From positions 1 to 13,011 of the forward strand of contig CALDPN010000076.1 in assembly GCA_937911235.1 (NCBI GenBank): a DNA stretch of 13,011 nt, read 5' to 3'. This DNA is from an uncultured Bacteroidales bacterium (GTDB lineage Bacteria; Bacteroidota; Bacteroidia; Bacteroidales; Paludibacteraceae). Below, piece by piece: positions 6,839 to 13,011 of this stretch. Each line of letters opens with the position of its first letter. The stretch's first letter is position 1. The notes under the pieces were generated by a model. The model was not told the origin of the DNA. It saw only the letters and a program-made list of their open reading frames with translations, and made no database searches. Position numbers and translations under genes: made by a program.

Positions 6839-6869
6839 CAAAAGTATAACATTTATTAATATTTTCAAA
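6839..6869 (-). promoter_or_regulatory. Bacteroidetes-type promoter for the minus-strand leader and surface-protein genes
   Basis: Minus strand: TTTG (6869-6866), 19 nt, TACTTTTG (6846-6839), an exact match to the TTTG-N19-TAnnTTTG consensus of the Bacteroidetes primary sigma factor. The predicted start is near 6832, giving a 5' leader of about 320 nt before the ATG at 6509. The start site is inferred from the consensus spacing. Confidence 0.75.
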
Positions 6870-6886
6870 CGATTTAGAAGAATATT

Positions 6887-6918
6887 TTTGTCTACACAGA
6901 TAAAATTTACTACCTTTG
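6887..6918 (+). promoter_or_regulatory. Bacteroidetes-type promoter for the DUF1016 nuclease gene
   Basis: Plus strand TTTG at 6887-6890, a 20-nt spacer, then TACCTTTG at 6911-6918. The predicted start is near 6925, giving a leader of about 165 nt before the ATG at 7092. It is divergent from the promoter at 6839-6869, with the two -33 elements only about 17 bp apart. Confidence 0.75.
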
Positions 6919-6941
6919 CATAAAGCTGAAAAATTAAAATA

Positions 6942-6975
6942 CGTCTAGTACATAGCGCCCTGCTATTACTAGACG
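6942..6975 (+). promoter_or_regulatory. Terminator-like hairpin in the nuclease 5' leader
   Basis: CGTCTAGTA (6942-6950) pairs with TACTAGACG (6967-6975), and ATAGC (6952-6956) with GCTAT (6962-6966). This gives 14 bp with one bulged C (6951) and a GCCCT loop. It begins about 17 nt after the predicted transcription start and is followed by a T-rich run (6979-6991). It could be an early terminator, an attenuator or a 5' stabilising stem. Confidence 0.65.
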
Positions 6976-6983
6976 ACATTTAT

Positions 6984-7014
6984 TTTTTGTTCTAATCAGC
7001 GGATTAAACAAAAA
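6984..7014 (+). promoter_or_regulatory. AT-rich hairpin capturing the T-tract of the preceding stem
   Basis: TTTTTGTT (6984-6991) pairs with AACAAAAA (7007-7014), and TAATC (6993-6997) with GATTA (7002-7006). This gives 13 bp, one bulged C (6992) and an AGCG loop. Its 5' arm is the T-tract that would complete the terminator at 6942-6975. A further weak stem follows, TGGTCC 7023-7028 with GGACCA 7043-7048 across a 14-nt loop. Confidence 0.55.
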
Positions 7015-7091
7015 GTAATTTATGGTCCATCTACAAGCACAAGGACCACACATCCTAATATAAATGTTATTAATTTTAATTTTTCACTAAT

Positions 7092-8144
7092 ATGAAAAAA
7101 GATAATCAAATCGTTGGAAACGAAGTTTCCGTAAATCTACCAGATGGTATCGTTATTAACGAAAACGACTACAAAAAGTTATTTCATCAAACAGTTGAAA
7201 TAATTGAACGTTCACGAGTAAAAGTTGCCAAACAGATTAATTCCACACGAACATCTACTTATTGGGAGATAGGTAAACTACTTACTGAGTTAAAAATAGA
7301 CAGCAAACATGGTGATGGAATAGTAGAAAGATTATCTGCTGATCTAAAGAAAAAATATCCTAACATGGGTGTTTCTCCAAGAAATTTGTGGAACATGAAA
7401 CAATTTTATCTGCTTTATTATCAAGGAGATACAAAACTGCAACAGGCTGTTGCAGTTTTGCCATGGGGTCATAATCTTGTACTAATGAACAATAATCTTT
7501 CTGCAGAGAATATAATTTTTTACTCAAATGAAGTTTGTTCCAAAGGATGGTCAAGAGAAATGCTTCTTAATGCCATAAAAGCAGAATTCCATCTTTCTGT
7601 TGAGCACATTGATAAATCTAATAACTTTTCAGAAACATTATCTCCTACACAAGCAGAATACGCAAATGAGGTATTTCGTAGTACTTATAATATTGGTTTT
7701 ATTGATGCAACAGAACCTCTTAAAGAACTCGATTTAGAGAAACGACTTGTTAATAAAATCACATCTTTTATAATGGAACTAGGTAGAGGTTTTAGTTTTA
7801 TAGGAAATCAATACACCTTAACTTACAACAATAAAGAGTATAGGGTTGATTTATTGTTTTACAACCGTCAACTACAGTCTATGGTTGCTATAGAACTAAA
7901 AATAGGTGAATTTAAACCTGAGTATGTAGGAAAAATGAACTTTTATTTATCACTTCTAGATAAATTGGAAAAGCTACCTAGTGAGAACCCTTCAATTGGA
8001 ATTATATTATGTGCCAGCAAAGAACATCTAGAGGTAGAACTTGCTCTCCAAGATGTTAACAAACCTATTTCTGTGGCAGAATATAAATACTTATTTCCTA
8101 AGGAAAAATTACAAAATATATTACTAGATGAATTATTAAAATAA
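7092..8144 (+). CDS. PDDEXK nuclease domain protein (DUF1016/YhcG family)
   Basis: The 350-residue product has the two-part family architecture. The N-terminal DUF1016_N helical region (about 30-175) has STYWEIGKLL, GVSPRNLWNMKQFY, AVLPWGHNLVLM and KGWSREML. The C-terminal DUF1016 PD-(D/E)XK domain (about 185-340) has LEKRLVNKI, FSFIGNQYTL, EYRVDLLFYNRQL with the metal-binding Asp253, and AIELKIGEF with Glu268 and Lys270. The PDDEXK residues are intact and the length is close to the family norm (about 330-380), so it should be an active or at least foldable DNase. Relatives occur alone or beside type I restriction systems and in mobile regions; the target is unknown. It is a single-gene unit behind its own promoter and structured leader. 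The ATG at 7092 has no Shine-Dalgarno. No restriction partners are visible nearby. Confidence 0.85.
   Translation: MKKDNQIVGNEVSVNLPDGIVINENDYKKLFHQTVEIIERSRVKVAKQINSTRTSTYWEIGKLLTELKIDSKHGDGIVERLSADLKKKYPNMGVSPRNLWNMKQFYLLYYQGDTKLQQAVAVLPWGHNLVLMNNNLSAENIIFYSNEVCSKGWSREMLLNAIKAEFHLSVEHIDKSNNFSETLSPTQAEYANEVFRSTYNIGFIDATEPLKELDLEKRLVNKITSFIMELGRGFSFIGNQYTLTYNNKEYRVDLLFYNRQLQSMVAIELKIGEFKPEYVGKMNFYLSLLDKLEKLPSENPSIGIILCASKEHLEVELALQDVNKPISVAEYKYLFPKEKLQNILLDELLK
7432..7460 (+). repeat. Perfect 12-bp inverted repeat inside the nuclease gene
   Basis: CAAAACTGCAAC (7432-7443), a 5-nt spacer AGGCT, then GTTGCAGTTTTG (7449-7460), the exact reverse complement. It encodes residues around KLQQAVAVLP, between the family motifs for the linker and PWGHN. 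It may form a stem in the mRNA; the conserved protein motif may also explain part of it. Confidence 0.8.
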
Positions 8145-8188
8145 ATGTTGTAGAAAAAAGATACCTAACTAATTTTAAGAAGATTTTA

Positions 8189-8219
8189 TTTGCATTGTGA
8201 GAGGTATGCATTATCTTTG
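8189..8219 (+). promoter_or_regulatory. Bacteroidetes-type promoter of the symporter-ysxC operon
   Basis: TTTG at 8189-8192, 19-nt spacer, TATCTTTG at 8212-8219, an exact consensus match. Transcription should start near 8226, which excludes the longer GTG start at 8197 and supports the ATG at 8248 (leader of about 22 nt). Confidence 0.8.
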
Positions 8220-8247
8220 CACGTCTTTATATGACATCTTCTCTCTT

Positions 8248-9645
8248 ATGATATTCATACTCATTGCATATATACTGCTTATTTTGGCTGTGGCTTTTTA
8301 TAAAAGGCAGAGCGGGAATGATGTGTTTTTCACTGCTGAGAGAAATTCGTCGTGGGCAATGGTGGCATTTGGTATGCTAGGGGCTTCGCTTTCGGGAATA
8401 TCGTTTATTTCTGTGCCGGGGATGGCTCCGAGTAGTGGTTTCACCTATATGCAATTGGTGCTTGGGTTTTCGCTTGGGTATATTATTGTGGCAAAAGTGC
8501 TTCTGCCTTTATACTACAAACTAAACCTAACCAATATTTACGAATACCTTAGCCTGCGCCACGGCAAACATAGTTATCGCACGGCATCAATGTTTTTTAT
8601 ACTGAGCCGAGGACTTGGTTCTGCTGCCAGACTCTACGTAAGTGCGTTTCTTATTCATAGCTTTATTTTTGCTCCGCTTGGTATTCCTTTCCCTTTGGTT
8701 GCTATTTTAATGGTTGCATTTATCTACCTCTACACATCTGTGGGTGGCATTCATACTTTGGTTAAAACGGATGTAATCCAAACTATTTTTTTGCTTGGAG
8801 CACTAATTATTTTGCTCTTATTGTCTTACAATCAATTGGGAGAAAGTTTTTCACTCGGTGAGACTTTAAGCCAACAATCTTTTATTGTTACAGACTGGGT
8901 AGCCAAAAACAATTTTGTGAAATATGTGCTTAGTGGTATGCTTATTACGGTGTGTATGACAGGCCTCGACCAAGATATGATGCAAAAAAATCTTACCTGT
9001 CGCACCTTACAGGAAGCACAAAAGAACATGTATAGCTACGGTTTTATGTTCTTGCCTATCAATTTTGCATTCTTACTATTGGGACTATATGTGGGTGGCA
9101 TTTTTATAGAAAATGGCATAACTATTCCTGCAGAAAACGATATGCTTTTGCCAGAGGCTGTAAGAATAGGACTACTACCAGAGGTGGCAACATACATTTT
9201 TATAATAGGTATTATTTCGGCGTCGCTTTCTAGTGCCGACTCCACTTTTGTTTCGCTCACCACAACTATTTCTACTACTTTTTGCCCATCTAAGACAAAG
9301 GAGAACAAGGGCAAATATGAAAAATTCAGAAAACTAACGCATATTGCAGTGGGAGTATTTTTCTGCCTAATGCTAATGGTATTTTACTTTGTGGAAAACG
9401 ACAATATGATAGACCTGCTTTTCCAATTGGCATCCTACACATACGGTCCACTTCTAGGTCTTTTTACCCTATCGATGTTTACAAAAGTTGAAATTAACGA
9501 CAAATTTTCTCCATTAATATGCACTATTTCGCCTATTATTTGCGTTATAATACAGGTGTTATCTGGCAATTCTTTAGGATACGAATTGTTATTATTAAAT
9601 GGATTTATTACCTTTGTAGGATTAATGCTTATTAGACGAAAATGA
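8248..9645 (+). CDS. Sodium:solute symporter (SSS/SLC5 family)
   Basis: From the ATG at 8248 the product has 465 residues and opens with a membrane segment (MIFILIAYILLILAVAFY). The same frame is open back to GTG 8197, but that codon lies inside the promoter. Family marks: SGNDVFFTAERNSSW after TM1; GMLGASLSGISFISVPG near 42-58, the discontinuous helix region that binds Na+ in this family; GGIHTLVKTDVIQ near 166-178, the SSS signature region; and ASLSSADSTFVSLTTTIS in the second half, containing the usual Ser/Thr-rich Na+ site. About 12-13 hydrophobic segments are visible. It should couple Na+ entry to uptake of a small solute across the inner membrane; the substrate cannot be told. Its stop overlaps the ysxC start by 4 bp (ATGA), so the two are translationally linked. 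Confidence 0.88.
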   Translation: MIFILIAYILLILAVAFYKRQSGNDVFFTAERNSSWAMVAFGMLGASLSGISFISVPGMAPSSGFTYMQLVLGFSLGYIIVAKVLLPLYYKLNLTNIYEYLSLRHGKHSYRTASMFFILSRGLGSAARLYVSAFLIHSFIFAPLGIPFPLVAILMVAFIYLYTSVGGIHTLVKTDVIQTIFLLGALIILLLLSYNQLGESFSLGETLSQQSFIVTDWVAKNNFVKYVLSGMLITVCMTGLDQDMMQKNLTCRTLQEAQKNMYSYGFMFLPINFAFLLLGLYVGGIFIENGITIPAENDMLLPEAVRIGLLPEVATYIFIIGIISASLSSADSTFVSLTTTISTTFCPSKTKENKGKYEKFRKLTHIAVGVFFCLMLMVFYFVENDNMIDLLFQLASYTYGPLLGLFTLSMFTKVEINDKFSPLICTISPIICVIIQVLSGNSLGYELLLLNGFITFVGLMLIRRK

Positions 9646-10256
9646 TAATTCAGAGTGCCAAATTTCTTATTAGTAGTCCTTCGGTGGCGAAATGCCCAGA
9701 CAGTAAAGTGCCAGAATACGCATTTATTGGGCGTTCAAACGTGGGCAAATCTTCTTTAATAAACTGTATCACAGGTGTAAAGGGGCTTGCTATGACTAGT
9801 TCTAAACCTGGTAAAACTCTGCTTATCAACTACTTCAATATAAACGATTCGTGGCACTTGGTGGACCTTCCGGGTTATGGTTTTGCTCTTGCAGGGAAGA
9901 AAACTCGTGAGCGTCTAGAGGATATGATTTATGGTTATGTAAATCGTCGTGAGCAACTTACATGTCTTTTTGTGTTGATTGACTGCCGCCACAAGGCGCA
10001 AAAAATAGACTTAGAATTTATCGATTACTTGGGTGAAAACGGAGTGCCTTTTGCTCTTATTTTTACAAAAGCGGATAAACTTTCTAAAAACGCCCTTAAA
10101 ATTCAGGTAGAAAATTATAAAAACACTCTATTGGAAACTTGGGAAGAACTTCCTCCTATATTCGTAACCTCATCGGAAACAGGCAAAGGGAAAGAAGAAG
10201 TGTTAAACTATATCGAGGAAATAAACGACGAGATACAAAACGTAGCGAGTAATTAA
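9642..10256 (+). CDS. ysxC: Ribosome-biogenesis GTP-binding protein YsxC/EngB (YihA)
   Basis: The 204-residue product has all G motifs of the TrmE-Era-EngA-EngB-Septin GTPases: G1 GRSNVGKSS (30-38), G2 SSKPGKT (53-59), G3 DLPGYGFA (75-82), G4 TKAD (142-145) and G5 TSSETGKG (176-183). The FVLIDCRHKAQKIDLEFIDYL stretch is typical of YsxC. Length matches the family (about 195-210). It acts in the cytoplasm in late 50S subunit assembly and is generally essential. It overlaps the symporter by 4 bp. No terminator is obvious between it and the MFS gene 59 bp downstream, though that gene has its own -7 element. This is a housekeeping gene, so this part of the window is chromosomal core. Confidence 0.95.
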   Translation: MIIQSAKFLISSPSVAKCPDSKVPEYAFIGRSNVGKSSLINCITGVKGLAMTSSKPGKTLLINYFNINDSWHLVDLPGYGFALAGKKTRERLEDMIYGYVNRREQLTCLFVLIDCRHKAQKIDLEFIDYLGENGVPFALIFTKADKLSKNALKIQVENYKNTLLETWEELPPIFVTSSETGKGKEEVLNYIEEINDEIQNVASN

Positions 10257-10267
10257 ATAATTTTTAT

Positions 10268-10275
10268 TATCTTTG
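10268..10275 (+). promoter_or_regulatory. Likely promoter -7 element of the MFS gene
   Basis: TATCTTTG lies 41 bp before the ATG and fits TAnnTTTG. The expected -33 TTTG is not present at the right distance, so this half-site alone is weaker evidence. The predicted start is near 10282, giving a leader of about 34 nt. Confidence 0.5.
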
Positions 10276-10315
10276 TAGATTAGAAACAATTATTCACTAA
10301 TTTAAAATAAATACT

Positions 10316-11746
10316 ATGTTAGAAGCACAAAAAAAGATGAAGACATGGTTCTATGCTCTTCTTTCGCTTCCAGCAACAGCTATGGGTTTTGGACTTTCAG
10401 TTCAAATTTCTGCGTTAAGCTGGATTTTGTCAACCAAGTATGGTCTTGACATTCACGAGATTGGTATTGTATGGGCAGCTGGTCCTATCGCTGGTATCAT
10501 TGCTCAACCTATCGTAGGTGCAGTATCAGACAAATTATGGTTTATGGGTGGACGCCGTCGTCCTTGGGTTATCCTTGGTGGTATCCTTACAGGTTTAATG
10601 TTGCTTGCCCTTCCAAACCTTGAAATCGTACAAAAAGTCTTCGGTATGGGCGGTGAAGAAGGTCTTCTTGCTATCGCTGTAGCAGTAGCTCTTACTCTAG
10701 ACCTTGCTATCAACGTAAGTTTCAACCCTACTCGTTCTCTAGTAGCAGACTGTACAAGCAAAGAACAACGTAGTACAGGTTTCACATGGATGCAAACCGT
10801 TTCTGGTACATTCGGTGTGCTTGCTTACCTTATCGCTGTACTTTGGGGAAATGAATTCCTTATCTATGTAGGTGCTGTTCTTGCAGTACTATTTACTGTA
10901 CTTCCTATCTTCTTTATCGAAGAACCTCGCGAACTAGCATCTGAAGAAGAAGGCGCTGTTAAGCAAGAAAAAACTTCTGTTAAAGACATGATTGAAACCA
11001 TTCTTCCACTTTCTGGTTTCCTTATCTATGGTATCTATGTGATTTGTGGCAAATTGATGGGCGTACAAGTTGGTGGCGACATCTTTGGTCTAGACTACGT
11101 AGAAACTGCTTGTGTGGTTATCGAACTTTTAGCTATCGCAGCAGTACTTCTAAACCTTACTCACAGCACAGAAGACAACAATCAATTCCAAAAAATCCTT
11201 CTTGCACACTCATTCACATGGTGGGGTGTACAAACAATGAACATCTACATGTTCTTCTATGTATCAACCAAAATCGCTGGCCTACCAGAATCTGAATTTG
11301 CAGACATCAACTCATGGGCATTCCTTGTACGTGACTTAATTGGTGCAGTACTTCCAGTACTTGTACTTAACGTAATTGCTCAAAAAACAGGTATGGCTAA
11401 AACTCACACTGGTTCTATCCTACTTATGGCTCTAGGTTATGGTCTTATCTATTTCTTTGGTACAAACATCATCGTATTCTTCGCTTCATTGTGTATCGTA
11501 GGTATTGGTTGGGCATCTCTAGTATCTCTTCCATTCGCTATCATGAGTGAACGCGTTGACCAAAGCAAAATGGGTCTATACATGGGTATCTTCAACCTAT
11601 CTGTAGTACTTCCACAACTTGTAGCTTCATTCAAAATGGGTGAAGTTGTTAACAACGCAGATGACAAATCTATCATCTTCGCTATCTGTGCTATCTGTCT
11701 TCTTATCTCAGGTATCCTTTGGATAGCAGTAAAAGATAAAAAATAA
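10316..11746 (+). CDS. MFS sugar transporter (SLC45 / sucrose-maltose type)
   Basis: The 476-residue product has about 12 membrane segments. After TM1 (LSLPATAMGFGLSVQISAL) it has QPIVGAVSDKL followed by GGRRRPWVILGG near 78-89, the cytoplasmic loop 2-3 motif of sucrose/maltose:H+ symporters of the SLC45/SUT group. A second conserved stretch, INVSFNPTRSLVADCTS, precedes TM5. A charged central loop (EEPRELASEEEGAVKQEK) separates the halves. It probably imports a disaccharide or related sugar with H+; the substrate is not determinable. Codons are strongly biased (GGT, CGT, ATC, AAC, TTC, CTT), unlike its neighbours, suggesting high expression. An internal Met at residue 8 is an alternative start. 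Own promoter upstream, strong terminator downstream. Confidence 0.85.
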   Translation: MLEAQKKMKTWFYALLSLPATAMGFGLSVQISALSWILSTKYGLDIHEIGIVWAAGPIAGIIAQPIVGAVSDKLWFMGGRRRPWVILGGILTGLMLLALPNLEIVQKVFGMGGEEGLLAIAVAVALTLDLAINVSFNPTRSLVADCTSKEQRSTGFTWMQTVSGTFGVLAYLIAVLWGNEFLIYVGAVLAVLFTVLPIFFIEEPRELASEEEGAVKQEKTSVKDMIETILPLSGFLIYGIYVICGKLMGVQVGGDIFGLDYVETACVVIELLAIAAVLLNLTHSTEDNNQFQKILLAHSFTWWGVQTMNIYMFFYVSTKIAGLPESEFADINSWAFLVRDLIGAVLPVLVLNVIAQKTGMAKTHTGSILLMALGYGLIYFFGTNIIVFFASLCIVGIGWASLVSLPFAIMSERVDQSKMGLYMGIFNLSVVLPQLVASFKMGEVVNNADDKSIIFAICAICLLISGILWIAVKDKK

Positions 11747-11763
11747 GAGTTTATCTAAACGCT

Positions 11764-11810
11764 AAATACAACAGAGGCTGACTTAAAAAAGTCAGCCTCT
11801 TGTTGTATTT
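11764..11810. terminator. Bidirectional terminator between convergent genes
   Basis: AAATACAACA (11764-11773) plus GAGGCTGACTT (11774-11784), an AAAA loop, then AAGTCAGCCTC (11789-11799), one unpaired T and TGTTGTATTT (11801-11810). This gives 21 bp with one bulge, and the A/T-rich outer arms supply T-rich 3' ends in both directions. It lies between the MFS stop (11746) and the ABC ATPase stop (11823), so it can end both transcripts. Confidence 0.9.
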
Positions 11811-11822
11811 ATTCAACTCATA

Positions 11823-12563
11823 TTATTTTAGTTCGTATATATGATTAACACTTTCGGGAATTTCTGCTCGGTAATGGGTTACAAAGATTAGACTTTTGTC
11901 GGGCTGAGCGGCGAAGGCGGAAATCATCTTTAGGCAACGTTTTTTGTTTGCCACATCCATACCATGAAATGGTTCGTCTAAGATAAGAAGTTGTGGATTT
12001 TTCACAATAGCACGCGCAAAAAGCAACATACGTTGTTCACCTGCCGATACTTGCAAGAATGGTTTATCAGCCAAATGTTCTATTCCTAATTCTTGCATAA
12101 GTTGCAATGCACGCTCGGTTTGCTCTTCGCTGCATTTTCTATACAGACCTACACTATCAAAGAAACCAGACTGCACTACCTTTAAACAAGGTACATTTTC
12201 ACGATAATAAAGGTGCATTTCAGACGAGGTGTAACCAATGCGCTTTTTTATATCCCAAATACTTTCTCCAGAGCCACGCTTACGGTCGAACAGCCAAATT
12301 GAAAGTGAATAACCTTGTGGATTGTCTGCAAAAATATAACTTAAAAGGGTTGATTTTCCAGAACCATTTGTTCCAATAATTCCAACACATTCGCCTTTTT
12401 TCACATGAAAGCTCACATCTGAAAGAGCATATTTTTCATGATACTTTTTCTGTTTTGACAATCCTAATGCTTCAAGCATTCTGTCGCGCGGTCTGTCGTA
12501 CAGCTTATATATCTTACTCACGTTCTCCACCGCAATAGCGATTTCTTCACGTTCCTTACTCAT
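11823..12563 (-). CDS. Hybrid ABC ATPase: TagH/Wzt-like N-terminus joined to a ModF-like C-terminus
   Basis: From the ATG at 12563 the product has 246 residues; an upstream in-frame ATG at 12596 overlaps the permease stop and lacks a ribosome binding site. Residues about 1-72 are TagH/Wzt-like (IAVENVSKIYKLYDRPRDRM, YALSDVSFHVKKGECVGIIG), the polysaccharide/teichoic-acid export ATPase. Walker A is GTNGSGKST (64-72). From there the sequence changes to the second ABC domain of ModF/PhrA-type proteins (ADNPQGY, FDRKRGSGESIWDIKKRIGY, HLYYRENVP, SGFFDSVGLY). The signature motif is atypical (VSAGEQR), Walker B is LLILDEP and the H-loop VTHY. The known TagH sequence after Walker A is absent. All ATPase motifs are present in one frame, but the halves come from different families. 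It is downstream of a TagG-like permease. Genuine fusion and assembly artefact are both possible. Confidence 0.75.
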   Translation of the reverse strand: MSKEREEIAIAVENVSKIYKLYDRPRDRMLEALGLSKQKKYHEKYALSDVSFHVKKGECVGIIGTNGSGKSTLLSYIFADNPQGYSLSIWLFDRKRGSGESIWDIKKRIGYTSSEMHLYYRENVPCLKVVQSGFFDSVGLYRKCSEEQTERALQLMQELGIEHLADKPFLQVSAGEQRMLLFARAIVKNPQLLILDEPFHGMDVANKKRCLKMISAFAAQPDKSLIFVTHYRAEIPESVNHIYELK

Positions 12564-12572
12564 AACCCAAAA

Positions 12573-12578
12573 CCTTTC
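12573..12578 (-). promoter_or_regulatory. Shine-Dalgarno site of the ABC ATPase gene
   Basis: Minus strand GAAAGG lies 9 nt before the ATG at 12563 and supports that start. It lies in the 16-bp gap after the permease stop. Confidence 0.55.
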
Positions 12579-12579
12579 A

Positions 12580-12966
12580 TCATAAAACATCCGCAAAATG
12601 TACCTTTAATCTTCTAAAGATTAATGCACCAATACCAAATAATACCACTGTTACAATCCAGAAATACATCGTCGAATAGAAATCCTGCCAAAACCACGTA
12701 TTTTCAAACATCGCACTTCGGAACCCATTCACAATATAAAACATCGGATTAATCTTCAAAACAAACTGCATAACTGGTGGCACTGTATTTAAATCCCACA
12801 AAATCGGCGTTGCCCACATACCAATCTGCAAACCAATGTTAATAATTTGAGCCAAATCTCTAAAAAACAATACCATTGCACATGTCGAATACACCAATGC
12901 CAATACAAACAAAAATAAACAGAAGCTAAAATATGGAATCTGTAACAAATTGGTAACAGTAATACG
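12580..12966 (-). CDS. C-terminal part of an ABC-2 permease, TagG/Wzm type (5' end missing)
   Basis: About 125 residues are readable up to the TGA at 12582-12580. Visible parts: a membrane helix (LQIPYFSFCLFLFVLALVY), the conserved FFRDLAQI segment, GLQIGMWATPILWDL, INPMFYIVNGFRSAMF, a last helix (MYFWIVTVVLFGIGALIF) and the C-terminus RRLKVHFADVL. These match the second half of TagG/Wzm permeases that export teichoic acid or O-antigen together with a TagH/Wzt ATPase, agreeing with the N-terminal half of the gene 16 bp downstream. Full-length homologues have about 260 residues. The frame is closed by TAA at 12967-12969, and no other frame further upstream looks like permease, so the 5' half has been replaced or lost. 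A TTG at 12948 is the first non-ATG start candidate but is probably not a real start. Confidence 0.7.
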   Translation of the reverse strand, partial: RITVTNLLQIPYFSFCLFLFVLALVYSTCAMVLFFRDLAQIINIGLQIGMWATPILWDLNTVPPVMQFVLKINPMFYIVNGFRSAMFENTWFWQDFYSTMYFWIVTVVLFGIGALIFRRLKVHFADVL

Positions 12967-13011
12967 TTATATCCGCATTTTGGCGAAAATCTAAAATAGA
13001 TTAAATACAAT
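12967..13011. other. Unassigned tail at the window edge
   Basis: These 45 bp do not continue the permease in any frame and show no recognisable coding or regulatory motif. A junction with other DNA lies near 12960-12970. Confidence 0.45.

Noticed and set aside
7092..8144. Idea that the nuclease is part of a restriction-modification system
   Set aside because: No methyltransferase, specificity or helicase gene is present in the window; the gene stands alone.
8161..8207. ATACCT / AGGTAT inverted pair around the symporter promoter
   Set aside because: Only 6 bp with about 35 nt between; not convincing as terminator or operator.
8832..9314. Minus-strand frames of 65 and 92 codons
   Set aside because: They lie opposite the well-supported symporter gene and show no domain signature.
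10504..10785. Minus-strand 93-codon frame
   Set aside because: Shadow of the MFS gene caused by its biased codon use; Arg/Ser-rich with no motif.
12789..13010. Minus-strand frame of 73 codons at the right edge
   Set aside because: It overlaps the permease in another frame and its upstream part does not look like permease; it does not rescue the broken gene.

Overview
The window is AT-rich DNA from a member of the Bacteroidetes, most probably a Bacteroidales bacterium. Evidence: promoters of the phylum-specific type TTTG-N19/20-TAnnTTTG, upstream regions mostly lacking Shine-Dalgarno sequences, a Por/T9SS C-terminal sorting domain, Fibrobacter-succinogenes-major (FISUMP) domains joined to Listeria-Bacteroides repeats, and a beta-barrel protein with a DT(I/V)-repeat linker. 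No tRNA, rRNA, CRISPR array or transposase was found.

Layout. (a) 1-563: a scrap of a histidine kinase C-terminus abuts a truncated SIR2-like gene, both on the minus strand. (b) 581-6509, minus strand: four closely spaced genes which, read in transcription order, encode a T9SS-sorted repeat protein, an SH3-like plus beta-barrel outer-membrane protein, a FISUMP/repeat protein and a DUF2971 protein. The truncated SIR2 gene follows 17 bp later. (c) 6510-7091: a non-coding region with two divergent consensus promoters. The minus-strand transcript would begin with about 270 nt of extensively self-complementary RNA ending in an intrinsic-terminator-like hairpin about 50 nt before the repeat-protein gene. 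The plus-strand transcript has a 5' leader with a terminator-like hairpin overlapped by an alternative hairpin. (d) 7092-8144: a DUF1016/YhcG PDDEXK nuclease. (e) 8248-10256: a sodium:solute symporter overlapping the ribosome-assembly GTPase YsxC/EngB by 4 bp. (f) 10316-11746: an SLC45/sucrose-type MFS sugar transporter with codon usage of a highly expressed gene, followed by a strong bidirectional terminator. (g) 11823-12966, minus strand: a hybrid ABC ATPase and the 3' part of a TagG/Wzm-type ABC-2 permease.

How the parts relate. The minus-strand cluster looks like a cell-surface module (secreted repeat protein, outer-membrane barrel, exported FISUMP protein) under one promoter and one structured RNA leader, with two genes that may act on NAD or ADP-ribose at its distal end. 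The symporter and YsxC share a transcript but no evident pathway. The most unusual items are the structured RNA at 6559-6832, with its mutually exclusive terminator pairings, and the ABC ATPase that changes family exactly at its Walker A motif. Both window ends carry broken genes (kinase/SIR2 on the left, permease on the right), and with the hybrid ABC gene this suggests either genuine rearrangement or chimeric assembly of a metagenomic or single-cell contig.
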